Shown here: positions 45,264-55,600 of the stretch, piece by piece
How the letters are laid out: the number at the start of each line of letters is the position of its first letter
Position numbering within the stretch: the first letter of the stretch is position 1
Assembly: GCA_035441325.1 (NCBI GenBank)
Contig: DAOROA010000009.1
Span: forward strand, 22,562-86,561
Length of the DNA: 64,000 nt
Direction of reading: 5' to 3'
Source: Competibacter_A sp002352125
GTDB lineage: Bacteria; Pseudomonadota; Gammaproteobacteria; Competibacterales; Competibacteraceae
Made by a program: the position numbers and the translations under genes
Notes under the pieces: model-generated
Told to the model about the DNA's origin: nothing
Database searches by the model: none
The model's input: only the letters and a program-made list of their open reading frames with translations

Positions 45264-46877
45264 CTACTTGGGAACGGCTTCGTCGATCGGCGAAAAGTGT
45301 TCGATTGCCGCTATGATCGCCATTTGCAATCGTTCCACGTCGCTATCGCCGTCAGTTTTCAGGGGGTTTTCGTCGGTTGTTGGCGGTTCGTCGAACTGGA
45401 GTTGCCGTTCCAGCACCGCGACGTCGGCTTCGGCAGCATCGTCGCCGCGCGCCCGCCGGGCCGCGACCCGTGCCCGCAGCGTATCCGGATCGGCAACGCA
45501 ATCGAGCAGGATGAATGGGATGCCATGCCGGGCTGCCAGATCGCGGAAGGGTTGCCGATGGTCGCGCTTCATAAACGTAGCGTCCACCAGCACTGGATGG
45601 CCTGCCGCCAGCAACTGATCGGCCAGTTCGAGCAAGCGCGCATAGGTGCGGGCGCTGGCATCGGGCGCGTAGAGTCCTCCACCCAACACCGAGCCGCTGT
45701 CGTCCAACGGGGCGAGGCCGAACAGCCGCTTGCGTTCCACATCGGAACGGATGCGAATGACGCCCGGGAACCTTTCCAGCAGTTGTCCGGTCCGACGGGA
45801 TTTGCCGGAGCCGGAGACGCCATGAGCGATCAATAGGAACGGCCTCGGTTTCTGGGTCAGCGCCAGCGCTAGCCGCAAATAATCGCGGCACAGCGCGCGG
45901 GCGGCGGCTCGGTCGGGTTTCGAGAGATCATCCTGACTGGCCTGGATAGCGTTGATCTTGGCGCGCACCATCGCCCGGTAGACTTGGTAGTAGGGCAGCA
46001 ACGCGATACCGGCGAAGTCGCCGCTGTACTCCAAATAGGTATTGAGCGCCCGCTGAGCGAGGCTTCCGGCATTGCGGAAGCGTAAGTCCATAATCAAAAA
46101 GGCCAGATCGTTGATAACGTCGATCCAACGGAGATCGTCGTTGAATTCGATACAATCGAAGACCGTGATCTGTCCGGCGTCGGTCAGTATCATGTTACCG
46201 AGATGTAGGTCGCCGTGGCATTCGCGAATATAGCCGCCGGCCTTGCGTTCGATCAGCCGCGGCCACAGCCGCCCGGATTCCGCCAGAGTCCAGCGCTCCA
46301 CGGCGGCCAGCACGTCGAGGTCGGCGGGATCGGCCAGTCGTGGCCGGGTGTGAACGAAGTCGTCCAGCATCGGTTGCCGGACTCGTTCTGGATCACCGAA
46401 TCGCGTGGTGGGACCGGCGATGGGAATGGAGCGATGAAAATCGGCCAGCCGACGGGCCAATGTGTCCAGATGATGCGGTTCTAGCCGGCCGGCGGCCAAG
46501 GCCCGGTCCAGCAGCGCTTCTTGGGAAAAGCGGCGCATCCGCACGGCGTATTCGATGGCTGGACCGGCGAAATTGCCCAGCACCGGCCTGGCTGGGTCGC
46601 CGCCGATGGGCACGCAATCGAGGTACAGGTCCGGCGCCAGCCGACCGTTCAGGCGCAATTCCTCCTCGCAGTAGTATCGACGTCGCTCCAGACTGGTAAA
46701 ATCCAGAAAACCCAGATTCAGAGGCTTCTTGATTTTGTAAGCAAAATTGCCGGCCAGCAGGACGTGCGAAACGTGGGTCTGCAAGTGCTCGACCGTCATC
46801 GCCGGATGTGGATAGCACGCCGGCTGTAGCAGCGAGGCGATCAGAACGGTCTGGTCGAAAGATGGGTTGGGTTGCAC
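45264..46877 (-). CDS. APH-like kinase fused to AAA-type P-loop kinase (COG2187-COG0645)
   Basis: The 537-residue protein joins two modules. The first 330 or so residues are an aminoglycoside-phosphotransferase-like domain with YKIKKPLNLGF, the catalytic ECHGDLHLGNM loop and FDCIEFND. The rest is a P-loop kinase with AHGVSGSGKS near 355 and DATFMKRDHR. Such fusions are common but without an established substrate; a small-molecule kinase is likely. It is divergent from mrcB with a 90-base gap. Confidence 0.85.
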   Translation of the reverse strand: MQPNPSFDQTVLIASLLQPACYPHPAMTVEHLQTHVSHVLLAGNFAYKIKKPLNLGFLDFTSLERRRYYCEEELRLNGRLAPDLYLDCVPIGGDPARPVLGNFAGPAIEYAVRMRRFSQEALLDRALAAGRLEPHHLDTLARRLADFHRSIPIAGPTTRFGDPERVRQPMLDDFVHTRPRLADPADLDVLAAVERWTLAESGRLWPRLIERKAGGYIRECHGDLHLGNMILTDAGQITVFDCIEFNDDLRWIDVINDLAFLIMDLRFRNAGSLAQRALNTYLEYSGDFAGIALLPYYQVYRAMVRAKINAIQASQDDLSKPDRAAARALCRDYLRLALALTQKPRPFLLIAHGVSGSGKSRRTGQLLERFPGVIRIRSDVERKRLFGLAPLDDSGSVLGGGLYAPDASARTYARLLELADQLLAAGHPVLVDATFMKRDHRQPFRDLAARHGIPFILLDCVADPDTLRARVAARRARGDDAAEADVAVLERQLQFDEPPTTDENPLKTDGDSDVERLQMAIIAAIEHFSPIDEAVPK

Positions 46878-46967
46878 GCGCTGGGTTCCAGGTCAAGAAA
46901 ACCGGGAAGTAGGATAAGGCAGAATGATCGAAGCGCGCCAAGCCAATTGAGGATCGACTGAACAGAT

Positions 46968-49469
46968 ATGAAGAAAACTAAATCATCCCGCAATTCCAAA
47001 AAACGCCCGGCACGGGGAATTCGCTCTCTGTTTTCGCTGATGTTCTCGTTGTCGCTGGGTGGTTTGTTGTTAGGGGCATTCGGGTTGGGCATCTACATGC
47101 TGTATTTGGATGCGGTCATCCGCACCGAATTCGACCAGAAGCGTTGGGCCATGCCGGCCAAGGTTTACGCCCGGCCGCTGGAGCTGTTCGAAGGCATGTC
47201 GCTCGGCGCCGATGCGTTCGAGCAGGAACTGAAACTGCTGAGGTATCGCGACGTGAATTGTCCAGTCGAGCCAGCACCCCCTCCTGCCGAGAACGGCAAG
47301 CGCTCGCTCCGGCGCAAGCCGAAACCGCCAACGCCGGAAGCGTGCGTGCCGCCGCCGAACGGCGGCGAGGCGCCGACCAAGCCGGGCAGCTACGCGCGCC
47401 AAGGCGAAACGTTCGAAGTGGCGACTCGCGATTTTACATTTTGGGATGGTACGGAACCCGTGCGCAAGGTTCGGCTGGTGTTCGCCGGCGACATTCTGGT
47501 CGATCTGACCGGTCTGGACGGGCAGGACGCACCCGGTTTGTTGCGGCTCGATCCGCCCGAGATCGCCGGCATTTATCCTGCCCATTACGAGGATCGTATC
47601 CTGCTCAAAGGCAAGGACTTGCCGCCAGTTGTGGTGGACACCCTGCTCGCGGTCGAGGATCGCTCGTTTTTCGAGCATGCCGGTGTCAACCCCAAGGGCA
47701 TTTTTCGCGCGTTGGTGGCCAATCTGCGCGCGGGCCGGACGGTGCAAGGCGGCAGTACGCTGACCCAACAGTTGGTGAAAAATCTGTTCCTGAGCAACGA
47801 ACGGAGCATCAAACGCAAGATCAACGAAATCCTGATGGCGATTTTGATCGATTCGCGTTACGGCAAAGACGAAATTCTCGAAGCCTACGCCAACGCGATT
47901 TATCTCGGTCAGGACGGTAGCCGGGCCATTCACGGTTTTGGCTTGGCCAGCCAGTTCTATTTTGGCCTGCCGCTGGAAGAACTGGATCTGCATCAAGTCG
48001 CCTTGCTGGTGGGTATCATCAAGGGGCCTTCGGTTTACGAGCCGCGCCGGCATCCGGAACGAGCGAAAGAGCGGCGCGCTCTAGTATTGGACGTAATGGT
48101 CGAGCAGAATTTGATCGGCGCCGGAGACGCGGCCGTCGCCAAGGAAATGCCGCTGGACGTGACGTCCAGAGCCGCCAGTGGCATCACCGCCTATCCGGCC
48201 TTCCTGGAACTGGTACAGCGCCAGTTGCGCCAATATTACAAGCCGGAGGATTTGGCGACCGAAGGGTTGCGGGTGTTCACGACCCTTGATCCGCGAATCC
48301 AGATGACAGCCGAAAATACGCTGGACAACAGCTTGTCGCCGCTGGAAAAAAGCCAACCCAGAGCCCGGCCGTTACAGGGCGCTGCCGTCGTGACCGACAC
48401 CCAAACCGGCGAAGTGCTGGCCGTGGTCGGTGATCGCGAGCCGAAAAAGGCCGGTTTCAACCGGGCGCTCGACGCCAAGCGGCTGGCTGGTTCGCTGATC
48501 AAGCCGGTGGTTTATCTGACCGCTCTGGAACAGCCCGACCGCTATACCTTGACGACCCTGCTGAACGACAGTCCTCTGGTTTATACCTCTGGCGGTCAAC
48601 GCTGGGCCCCCGCCAACTACGACAAGCGATACCACGGCCGGGTCACCTTGCGCGATGCGCTGGCCCGCTCCTACAACGTTCCGGCTGTAAGAGTAGGCTT
48701 GGACGTAGACGTGATCAACGTGGTGGGGATGCTCCAGCGGTTGGGATTGGAACGCGATTTGAAGCCGTATCCGTCTTTGTTGTTGGGCGGGGTGGACATG
48801 ACGCCGTTCGAGATCGCGCAGATCTACGAGGGGATCGCCAGCGGGGGGTTCCGCATCCCGCTGCGCGCCATCCGCGAGGTGACCAACGCCAACGGCCGAT
48901 CACTCCAGCATTATGCGTTGGACGTGGAAAAAGCGGTCGATCCTGGACCGGCCTATCTGGTCACCAATGCCATGCAGCAGGTGGTGAAGGCGGGAACCGC
49001 CAGCGCGATGAAAAGCAAATTGTCGCCCGAGCTGAATATCGCGGGGAAAACCGGTACGACCGACGACTATCGCGATAGCTGGTTCGCCGGCTTTAGCGGT
49101 GATCGGCTGGCCGTGATCTGGGTGGGGCGCGACGATAATAAACCGACCGGCTTAAGCGGAGCGAGCGGAGCCTTGCGGGTCTGGATGGATCTAATGGCTG
49201 GCTTGAAGTTGGAGCCGTTGGATGCGCCCCCGCCGGCCGGTGTCGAGGAGATTTGGGTGGATCCGCGCAGCGGATTGCGATTGAGTCAGGGTTGCCGGCG
49301 CGGCCAATTGATACCGTTCCTGGCCGGATCCGCGCCGCAGGGATCTACCGCCTGTAGCAGTCCACCCGCCCGCCGCGCCGCCCGGCCCAATGGCCGTGGA
49401 GCAGATTCGTCCGACGACGGCGGGGATGCGGGAGGAATGAGCGATTTCTTCCAGCGATTGATGGAGTGA
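46968..49469 (+). CDS. mrcB: Bifunctional penicillin-binding protein 1B
   Basis: This class A PBP builds and cross-links peptidoglycan. It has a cytoplasmic tail, one membrane helix near 22-46, a UB2H-like region, the GT51 domain with Glu230 in LLAVEDRSFFEHAG and GGSTLTQQLVKN, and the transpeptidase with Ser509 in AGSLIKP, SYN and KTGTTDD. Residues 97-138, in the UB2H region, are a Pro/Lys-rich stretch with Cys98 and Cys126 that looks like an insertion. Total of 833 residues is slightly long. Confidence 0.96.
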   Translation: MKKTKSSRNSKKRPARGIRSLFSLMFSLSLGGLLLGAFGLGIYMLYLDAVIRTEFDQKRWAMPAKVYARPLELFEGMSLGADAFEQELKLLRYRDVNCPVEPAPPPAENGKRSLRRKPKPPTPEACVPPPNGGEAPTKPGSYARQGETFEVATRDFTFWDGTEPVRKVRLVFAGDILVDLTGLDGQDAPGLLRLDPPEIAGIYPAHYEDRILLKGKDLPPVVVDTLLAVEDRSFFEHAGVNPKGIFRALVANLRAGRTVQGGSTLTQQLVKNLFLSNERSIKRKINEILMAILIDSRYGKDEILEAYANAIYLGQDGSRAIHGFGLASQFYFGLPLEELDLHQVALLVGIIKGPSVYEPRRHPERAKERRALVLDVMVEQNLIGAGDAAVAKEMPLDVTSRAASGITAYPAFLELVQRQLRQYYKPEDLATEGLRVFTTLDPRIQMTAENTLDNSLSPLEKSQPRARPLQGAAVVTDTQTGEVLAVVGDREPKKAGFNRALDAKRLAGSLIKPVVYLTALEQPDRYTLTTLLNDSPLVYTSGGQRWAPANYDKRYHGRVTLRDALARSYNVPAVRVGLDVDVINVVGMLQRLGLERDLKPYPSLLLGGVDMTPFEIAQIYEGIASGGFRIPLRAIREVTNANGRSLQHYALDVEKAVDPGPAYLVTNAMQQVVKAGTASAMKSKLSPELNIAGKTGTTDDYRDSWFAGFSGDRLAVIWVGRDDNKPTGLSGASGALRVWMDLMAGLKLEPLDAPPPAGVEEIWVDPRSGLRLSQGCRRGQLIPFLAGSAPQGSTACSSPPARRAARPNGRGADSSDDGGDAGGMSDFFQRLME

Positions 49470-49640
49470 AGCCGTTCCAAGCGTTTGATCGATTGGCCGA
49501 TTTGCGCCTCCGGGTCGCAAAGCCATCGATTTCGCGTGGCGGCATGATTGGCGAAAAGGTAAAGTTAACCGAATGAGTGACCGATTTCATTGTGGTTCGC
49601 GGCGACCGGCTCGGGACCGCCGAACCGGCGAGGGGAAGCG

Positions 49641-50669
49641 ATGAATACATCTTTTAAGCCGTGTCTTTTTATGTTGACGCTGGCACTGGGGATAACGGCT
49701 TGTTCGACAACGCCATTTTCGCGGCAGCCTCCCAGCAAGCCGGCTGCCAAGGCACCAGTGGTAGACCGTAGCGCGCGCCGGCCGCCGGCCTATCCCGCGC
49801 AGCCGCCGCAGTCGTCCCCAGCGGACGCGGGATGGTCGCCGCAGGAAGATCCACTTTTGCCGAGGGAACGTTCCTCCGCTTATCCGGCTGCACCGGACGC
49901 TTATGGCTCGGGATACGTTCCGCCTGCCACCGCGCCGACTTATCCGGACGCCTACGGTAGCGCGCCGCCAACGCGGCCTTATCGGCCCAATACGGGTAGC
50001 TCGAATCAACAGCCCGCGTATCCGCCGCCCTCGGCAGAGGGCTATCGGCCGCCGGCTTATCCGCCGGGCGCTGCTACGCCGTATCCGCCACCATCCCAGG
50101 CGGTACCGGGCTCGCTGCCGGAACCGCAACCGGCAGTGGTGCCGCCGGCGCCGCGTCCTAAACCGCCGTCCTCTCCCCCCCCTGCGGCGAATACGCCCGC
50201 ACCAGCGGATACGACGGTTGCGATGACGACTCCGCCGGCGACTCCAGCGCCAGCACCGGTTTCGCCGCCTGCTCCGGCGCCCCGACCGGTTCAACCGCCG
50301 CCGCCGCCAGCCAATTTACCCCCGGCGGAAATTTCGCGCGACGGCAACCAAGCGGTGGTTGCTTTGCTGGAAAGCGCCGACAAGTACGTCAAGAGCAACC
50401 AGTTGGACAAGGCTGGCGCCGCTTTGGAGCGGGCGCTGCGCATCGAGCCGCGCAACGCTGGCATTTGGCACGATCTGGCCCAGATTCGCCTACATCAAGG
50501 TCAGTATCAGCAAGCCGAATCGTTGGCCAGCAAATCCAACAATCTGGCTGGCGGCAACCGGGCATTGCAGTCTCGCAACTGGAAGTTGATCGGCTCCGCC
50601 CGTAAGGCCGCCGGCAATGCGCCCGGTGCCGAGGAAGCCGAGGCGCATGCGTCGCAATTGTCCAATTGA
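49641..50669 (+). CDS. Proline-rich lipoprotein with C-terminal TPR repeats
   Basis: The 342-residue product has a lipobox LGITAC (Cys21). ATG 49641 is preceded by AGGGGAAG. Residues of about 28-230 are a Pro/Ala/Tyr low-complexity linker. The end, about 235-335, has two TPR-like helices pairs (VVALLESADKYVKSNQ, LERALRIEPRNAGIW). A TPR protein next to PBP1b could be a partner of peptidoglycan synthesis, as LpoB is for E. coli PBP1b, but sequence similarity to LpoB is not evident. Confidence 0.8.
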   Translation: MNTSFKPCLFMLTLALGITACSTTPFSRQPPSKPAAKAPVVDRSARRPPAYPAQPPQSSPADAGWSPQEDPLLPRERSSAYPAAPDAYGSGYVPPATAPTYPDAYGSAPPTRPYRPNTGSSNQQPAYPPPSAEGYRPPAYPPGAATPYPPPSQAVPGSLPEPQPAVVPPAPRPKPPSSPPPAANTPAPADTTVAMTTPPATPAPAPVSPPAPAPRPVQPPPPPANLPPAEISRDGNQAVVALLESADKYVKSNQLDKAGAALERALRIEPRNAGIWHDLAQIRLHQGQYQQAESLASKSNNLAGGNRALQSRNWKLIGSARKAAGNAPGAEEAEAHASQLSN

Positions 50670-50693
50670 GGCGGTCCATTCGCGAACGTTGCC

Positions 50694-52601
50694 TTGAACG
50701 CGGCCGAACTGCTGGGGCCGAACGGCCCCTTGGCTGGGCAAATACCGGGATTTGCGCCGCGCCGGTCGCAACAGCGCATGGCCGAGGCGGTCGCCACCAC
50801 CTTGGACGAAGGCGGAACGCTGATCGTCGAAGCGGGCACTGGCACCGGCAAGACTTACGCTTATCTGGTGCCTGCGTTGTCGGCCGGGGTGCGAGTCATC
50901 ATTTCGACCGGTACCCGCCATTTGCAGGACCAGCTTTATCGGCAAGATTTGCCGGTAGTGCGGAAAGCGTTGAACGTGTTGGCGCGGGTTGCGTTACTGA
51001 AAGGACGCGGCAATTATCTTTGTGCGTATCGCCTGCAAACTGCCGAGGAGAGCGGACGGTTAAGTTCGCGCGAGCAGGTTGTCGAGTTGCAGCGGATCCG
51101 CGCTTGGGCGAGGCGGACTCGCCACGGCGACATCGCCGAAGTCGCCGACGTACCGGAAACCTCGCCGATCTGGCTGCGCGTGACGTCCACCGTGGACAAC
51201 TGCCTGGGGCAGGATTGCCCGCGACTCGCCGACTGCTTTCTCGCCAAGGCCCGCCGTGAGGCGCTGGCGGCCGACGTGCTGGTGATCAACCATCATCTGT
51301 TTTGCGCCGATATGGCGATCAAGGAAACCGGTTTTGCCGAGTTGCTGCCCGGCGCGGCAGCATTCATTCTCGACGAGGCGCACCAATTGCCGGAAATTGC
51401 CAGTCATTTCTTCGGCAAGTCGTTGAGCGGCAGGCAACTCGGCGAACTGGCGCGAGATACGGTGGTAGAGCAGTCTCGGGACGCAGCGGATTTCGCCGTG
51501 TTGCGGCAACGAGCCGAAGCGCTCGAACCGGCCGCGGCGGCGTTGCGGGAATCGCTGGGCCTGGCGGATCGCCGGGCACCGTGGCGAGAGGTTGCCAGAC
51601 TGCCGCTGGTTCGAAAAGCCGTCGGCGAGTTGAGCGGGGCGCTGGATCGGCTACGCGAGGCGCTAAAAGAGGCGGCTCAGCGCGGTAAAGGATTAGAGAA
51701 CTGCCACCGGCGCGGAGAGGAGTTGGCGCAACGCCTGGCCGTGCTGACCGGAGAGGATGGTGGGCCGGAGAACGTGCGCTGGTTCGAAACGCGTGGGCGC
51801 GGGTTCACTCTGAGTTTGACTCCGCTCGATATCGCTCCAACCTTTCGAGAGCGCATGGAAGGGCAGCAAAGCGCCTGGATTTTCACGTCGGCGACGTTGG
51901 CGGTGGGCGAAACGTTCGATCATTTTGCGGCGCGATTGGGTTTGCACGATTACGAAGGATTGCGGCTGGACAGCCCGTTCGATTTTGCCCGCAACACCTT
52001 GCTTTACCATCCGCCGGAACTACCCGATCCCGGTTCGCCGCGTCATACGATAGCCTTGGTGGAAGCGAGCCTGCCGGTACTCGCAGCAAGTCGAGGGCGG
52101 GCGTTTTTGCTGTTCACCAGTCACCGGGCTTTGCGCGAGGCGGCGGGATTGTTGGCTGGACGTTTGGATTATCCGTTGCTGGTGCAGGGCGAACGACCGA
52201 AGGCGGCATTGCTGCGCGAGTTCCGGGCTCTGGGCAACGCGGTGCTGCTGGGAACCGCCAGTTTCTGGGAGGGAGTGGACGTTCGCGGCGAGGCGTTATC
52301 TTGCGTGGTCATCGACCGGCTGCCGTTTGCCGCACCCGGCGATCCTGTGATACAGGCACGTATCGAATCGATACGCCAGCACGGCGAGGATCCGTTTCTG
52401 AGCTATCAGCTTCCTCATGCGGTCATCGCGCTCAAGCAGGGTGCGGGCCGGCTGATCCGCGACGTGACCGACCGGGGTGTATTGGTGCTGGGTGACCCGA
52501 GGATCGTGAGCAAGCTCTACGGGCGGGTGTTCCTGGACAGCTTGCCGCCGATGCCGCGCACGCGGAATTTGGAGCGGGTGCGGGCGTTTTTTGCAGGATA
52601 G
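50694..52601 (+). CDS. yoaA: DinG-family DNA helicase YoaA
   Basis: This XPD-like 5'-3' helicase acts in DNA damage tolerance with the clamp-loader chi subunit. Landmarks are Walker A EAGTGTGKT, four Fe-S Cys (NYLC, then DNCLGQDCPRLADC), the DEAH box DEAHQL, and the late GAGRLIRDVTDRG motif VI. The start is TTG 50694, giving 635 residues. It is 24 bases after the TPR gene. Confidence 0.93.
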   Translation: MNAAELLGPNGPLAGQIPGFAPRRSQQRMAEAVATTLDEGGTLIVEAGTGTGKTYAYLVPALSAGVRVIISTGTRHLQDQLYRQDLPVVRKALNVLARVALLKGRGNYLCAYRLQTAEESGRLSSREQVVELQRIRAWARRTRHGDIAEVADVPETSPIWLRVTSTVDNCLGQDCPRLADCFLAKARREALAADVLVINHHLFCADMAIKETGFAELLPGAAAFILDEAHQLPEIASHFFGKSLSGRQLGELARDTVVEQSRDAADFAVLRQRAEALEPAAAALRESLGLADRRAPWREVARLPLVRKAVGELSGALDRLREALKEAAQRGKGLENCHRRGEELAQRLAVLTGEDGGPENVRWFETRGRGFTLSLTPLDIAPTFRERMEGQQSAWIFTSATLAVGETFDHFAARLGLHDYEGLRLDSPFDFARNTLLYHPPELPDPGSPRHTIALVEASLPVLAASRGRAFLLFTSHRALREAAGLLAGRLDYPLLVQGERPKAALLREFRALGNAVLLGTASFWEGVDVRGEALSCVVIDRLPFAAPGDPVIQARIESIRQHGEDPFLSYQLPHAVIALKQGAGRLIRDVTDRGVLVLGDPRIVSKLYGRVFLDSLPPMPRTRNLERVRAFFAG

Positions 52602-52614
52602 CGGTTGCGATCCG

Positions 52615-55600
52615 TTAAACGCTCCGCACTTCGATCCAGCTCTGGCCGCTGGATTGGCGCCGCACCTGAATCTGTGTCCCGATCCGTTCGGTCATGTCCT
52701 GAACGTGGGAGATGATGCCGACTTTGCGGCCTTGGGCTTGCAATTTGTCCAAGGCATCCATCGCCACCCGCAGCGTGTCGGCATCGAGACTGCCGAAGCC
52801 TTCGTCGATGAACAGCGATTCTACCCGGACCCGGTTGGAGGACAGGGAGGCAAGGCCGAGCGCCAGCGCCAGCGACACCAGGAAAGACTCGCCGCCGGAC
52901 AAGGAATGCACCGAGCGGGGTTCATCGCCCATGTCTTGATCGACTACCATCAAAGCCAAAGTGTCCTTGACCCGCTCTAGCCGATAGCGGCGGGACAAGT
53001 CGGCTAGATGGCGGTTGGCATAGCCGAGCAGCACATCGAGGGTAAATTGCTGGGCATAATTGCGGAATTTCTTGCCGTCGGAAGAGCCAATCAATTGGTC
53101 TAATTGGTTCCAAATCCGGGTGGTGCCTTCTTGTCGGTCGATTTGCTCCTGTAAATCTTTGGCTTTTTCGCGGCGCTCGTCATTCTGGCGCAGATGGATT
53201 TCGGCCTCTTTGGCCCGGTTCTGAGCGTCCGCCAAATCGGCCTGGGTCTTTTGTTGCGCCTCCCGCGCGGTTTCTGCGGGATCCTGATTGGCGCGTTGCC
53301 GCTCGTGCGTTTCCCGTTGCGCTTGGCGCTCCTTCAGGATGGTCTCCGCCTGCTTGACGGCGTCCGCCAGCGCCTTGAGGGTTTCCCGTTCCCCTTTTAA
53401 CCAAGCGTTATCGTGGAGCAGTAAGGCGCGGAGTTCGGGAATATCCAGCGTTGCATCGGGATGATTGGCGTTGAATTCGGCGACCCATCGCCGCAAGGTT
53501 GCCATAGCCTGTTCCGCAGCCTGCTGGCATTTGGCGAGCGCCTCCTGTTCCCGGTTCAGCGCGGTTTCGGCGCTCACCTGCTCCTGCTTGGCTTTCTGTG
53601 CGATTTCGTCTTGTTGCTGATGTTTGCGTCGGGCGTCTTCAGTTGCCTTGTCGAGTTCCGTTTCCACCTCGACGACGGAGCGTCCGCCGAAAAGGGCTTT
53701 TCGTTTTTGGCATCGGGTTTTTAAATCGCTATCGATGCGCTGGAACTCATCGGCGGTATGTTTTTGCTGTGTGGTTTTATCGTTAACGATTGCGGTATTG
53801 TTTTTGATCTCGATTTCGAGTTCGCCGATCCGTTTTTGCCATTCTGCCGCCTTCTCGTTTTGATCGTTCCAGTGGGCGACTTTTTGCCGTCGCTGTTCGT
53901 GGAACTGGACCGGATCGGCTTGCCAGAGCGGCCGCCAATCGTGGCCGGAAAATGCGGCTTCCAGAGCGGTTAGCTTTTCGCCCAATTGGCGGTCGCAGTC
54001 CGTTTTCCGCTCTGCGGCGATTTGGGTGGTCTGCATCGCTTGATTGAAAGCGTTTTCTGCGGTGTTCAGAGCATCCCGCGCCGTAGAATACCGTTTCTCG
54101 GCTTGATCGCGGTCTTTTTGGGCGTCTTCCCGCTTTTTGGCGGCTTTACGATGCACATTCTCCTTCTCGGTAATGTCCGCCAGATCAATCCGGGCAAGCT
54201 GTTTCTGATCGGTCAGCCAGGCGGGGTAATCGCCGGGCGCAATCGCGGTCAGTTCTGCGGCGAGCGGGTGGGCGTTCCAAGCGGCGTGGTCACGCCGCAA
54301 AGCGGCAGCCAGCGATTCCTGTTCTCCGGCCAGAACGGTCAGCCGCTGGCGGTTTTTGTCGCGGCCGGTTTGTTGGGCAGATTCCCGAGCGACCAGCGAT
54401 TCCAGAATCTTGCGGCATTCGTCCACGTCCGCCTTGAGACCGGCCAGCATGGCGCGGGATGGCGCATCGCCGATGGCGTAGGGATGTCCGGTCGCGCCGC
54501 AGACCGGGCAGGGTGAGCCCGCTTCCAAATTTCTCCGCAAGGTTTCGACGTTTTCGGCGCAGGCCGCTTCGGCGGTTCTCAGCGATTTTTCCGCCTGTTC
54601 CAATCGGGCGGCAGCCAAGGGCTTGTCGGTATCGAGCTGCTTTAGGACGTTTTCCGCCTGCACGACCTGTTCGCGGAGCGTGCGGCTTTCGTCTTCCAGT
54701 TTGCGCTGTTGGGTTTGGGCGGCGTCGATGGTAGTCCAGAGTTGCTCGGCGCTGGCGAGTTGCTCGGCGCGGGTTTGAGCGGCCTGCCGGCGTGCCGCCA
54801 AGGTTTCGGCATCGAAGCCGGCCAGCTCGGCGAGAGCCGCCTGCAACCAAATTTCCGCCGCGTGCAGCGCTGTTTTGGCTTTGGCGCACTCATCGGCCGC
54901 TTTATCCCGTTCCTGCCGTTTCTTTTGTGTGTCCCGCTGGCTCGAAACCGCTTTCTGTTCGGCATCGCATAGGCTGTTTTGCAGGTTAGCGGCGTCCTTG
55001 AGCAACTTATCCCAAAGTGACCAGTCTTTCGCCAGAACCTGCAACGGTTGATGCTTGGTCAACCAGGCTTGGGCGATTTGCAATTGTTGCGCGACCTGCT
55101 GGTATTCGGTTTTTTTGCTATCCAGCCGTGCCTGTGCCTCGGCTACATCCTGGTGGGCTTTTTTCAAAGCTGCAACAGCCTTTTCGTGGCCGGGAGCGAG
55201 CGCATTGATTTCGGCGTCCAGATTCCGGGCTTGATGGAGGGCATCACCGGCGTTCGCGCGTTGCTGTTCGGCAGCGAAGACCGCTTGCGCGGCGGTCGCC
55301 TTGGCTTCTTCGGCGCTTTGCAAGAGGTGTTGCGCCTCGTTGCGCTGTTGCTTTGCAGTTTGCGTAGCTTGATGGTGCTGATCGACTTCGGCGGCAGCCC
55401 GGTCAAAGCCCTCCAAGACAGACCGGGCATCTTGCACCGCCTCGGCCCGGGTGAAATAGGCTCGCCGGTGCGTGGCGGATTCCTGAATGGAGATGGCCTC
55501 TTGCACGGCTTCCCGTGCCTGCTGTTCGGCTTGCTTTAAATTCTCCCAGGTTTCGTGCCAGCGGATTTGTTTCTCCAGCTCGGCCTTGCGTTGCGCCAGT

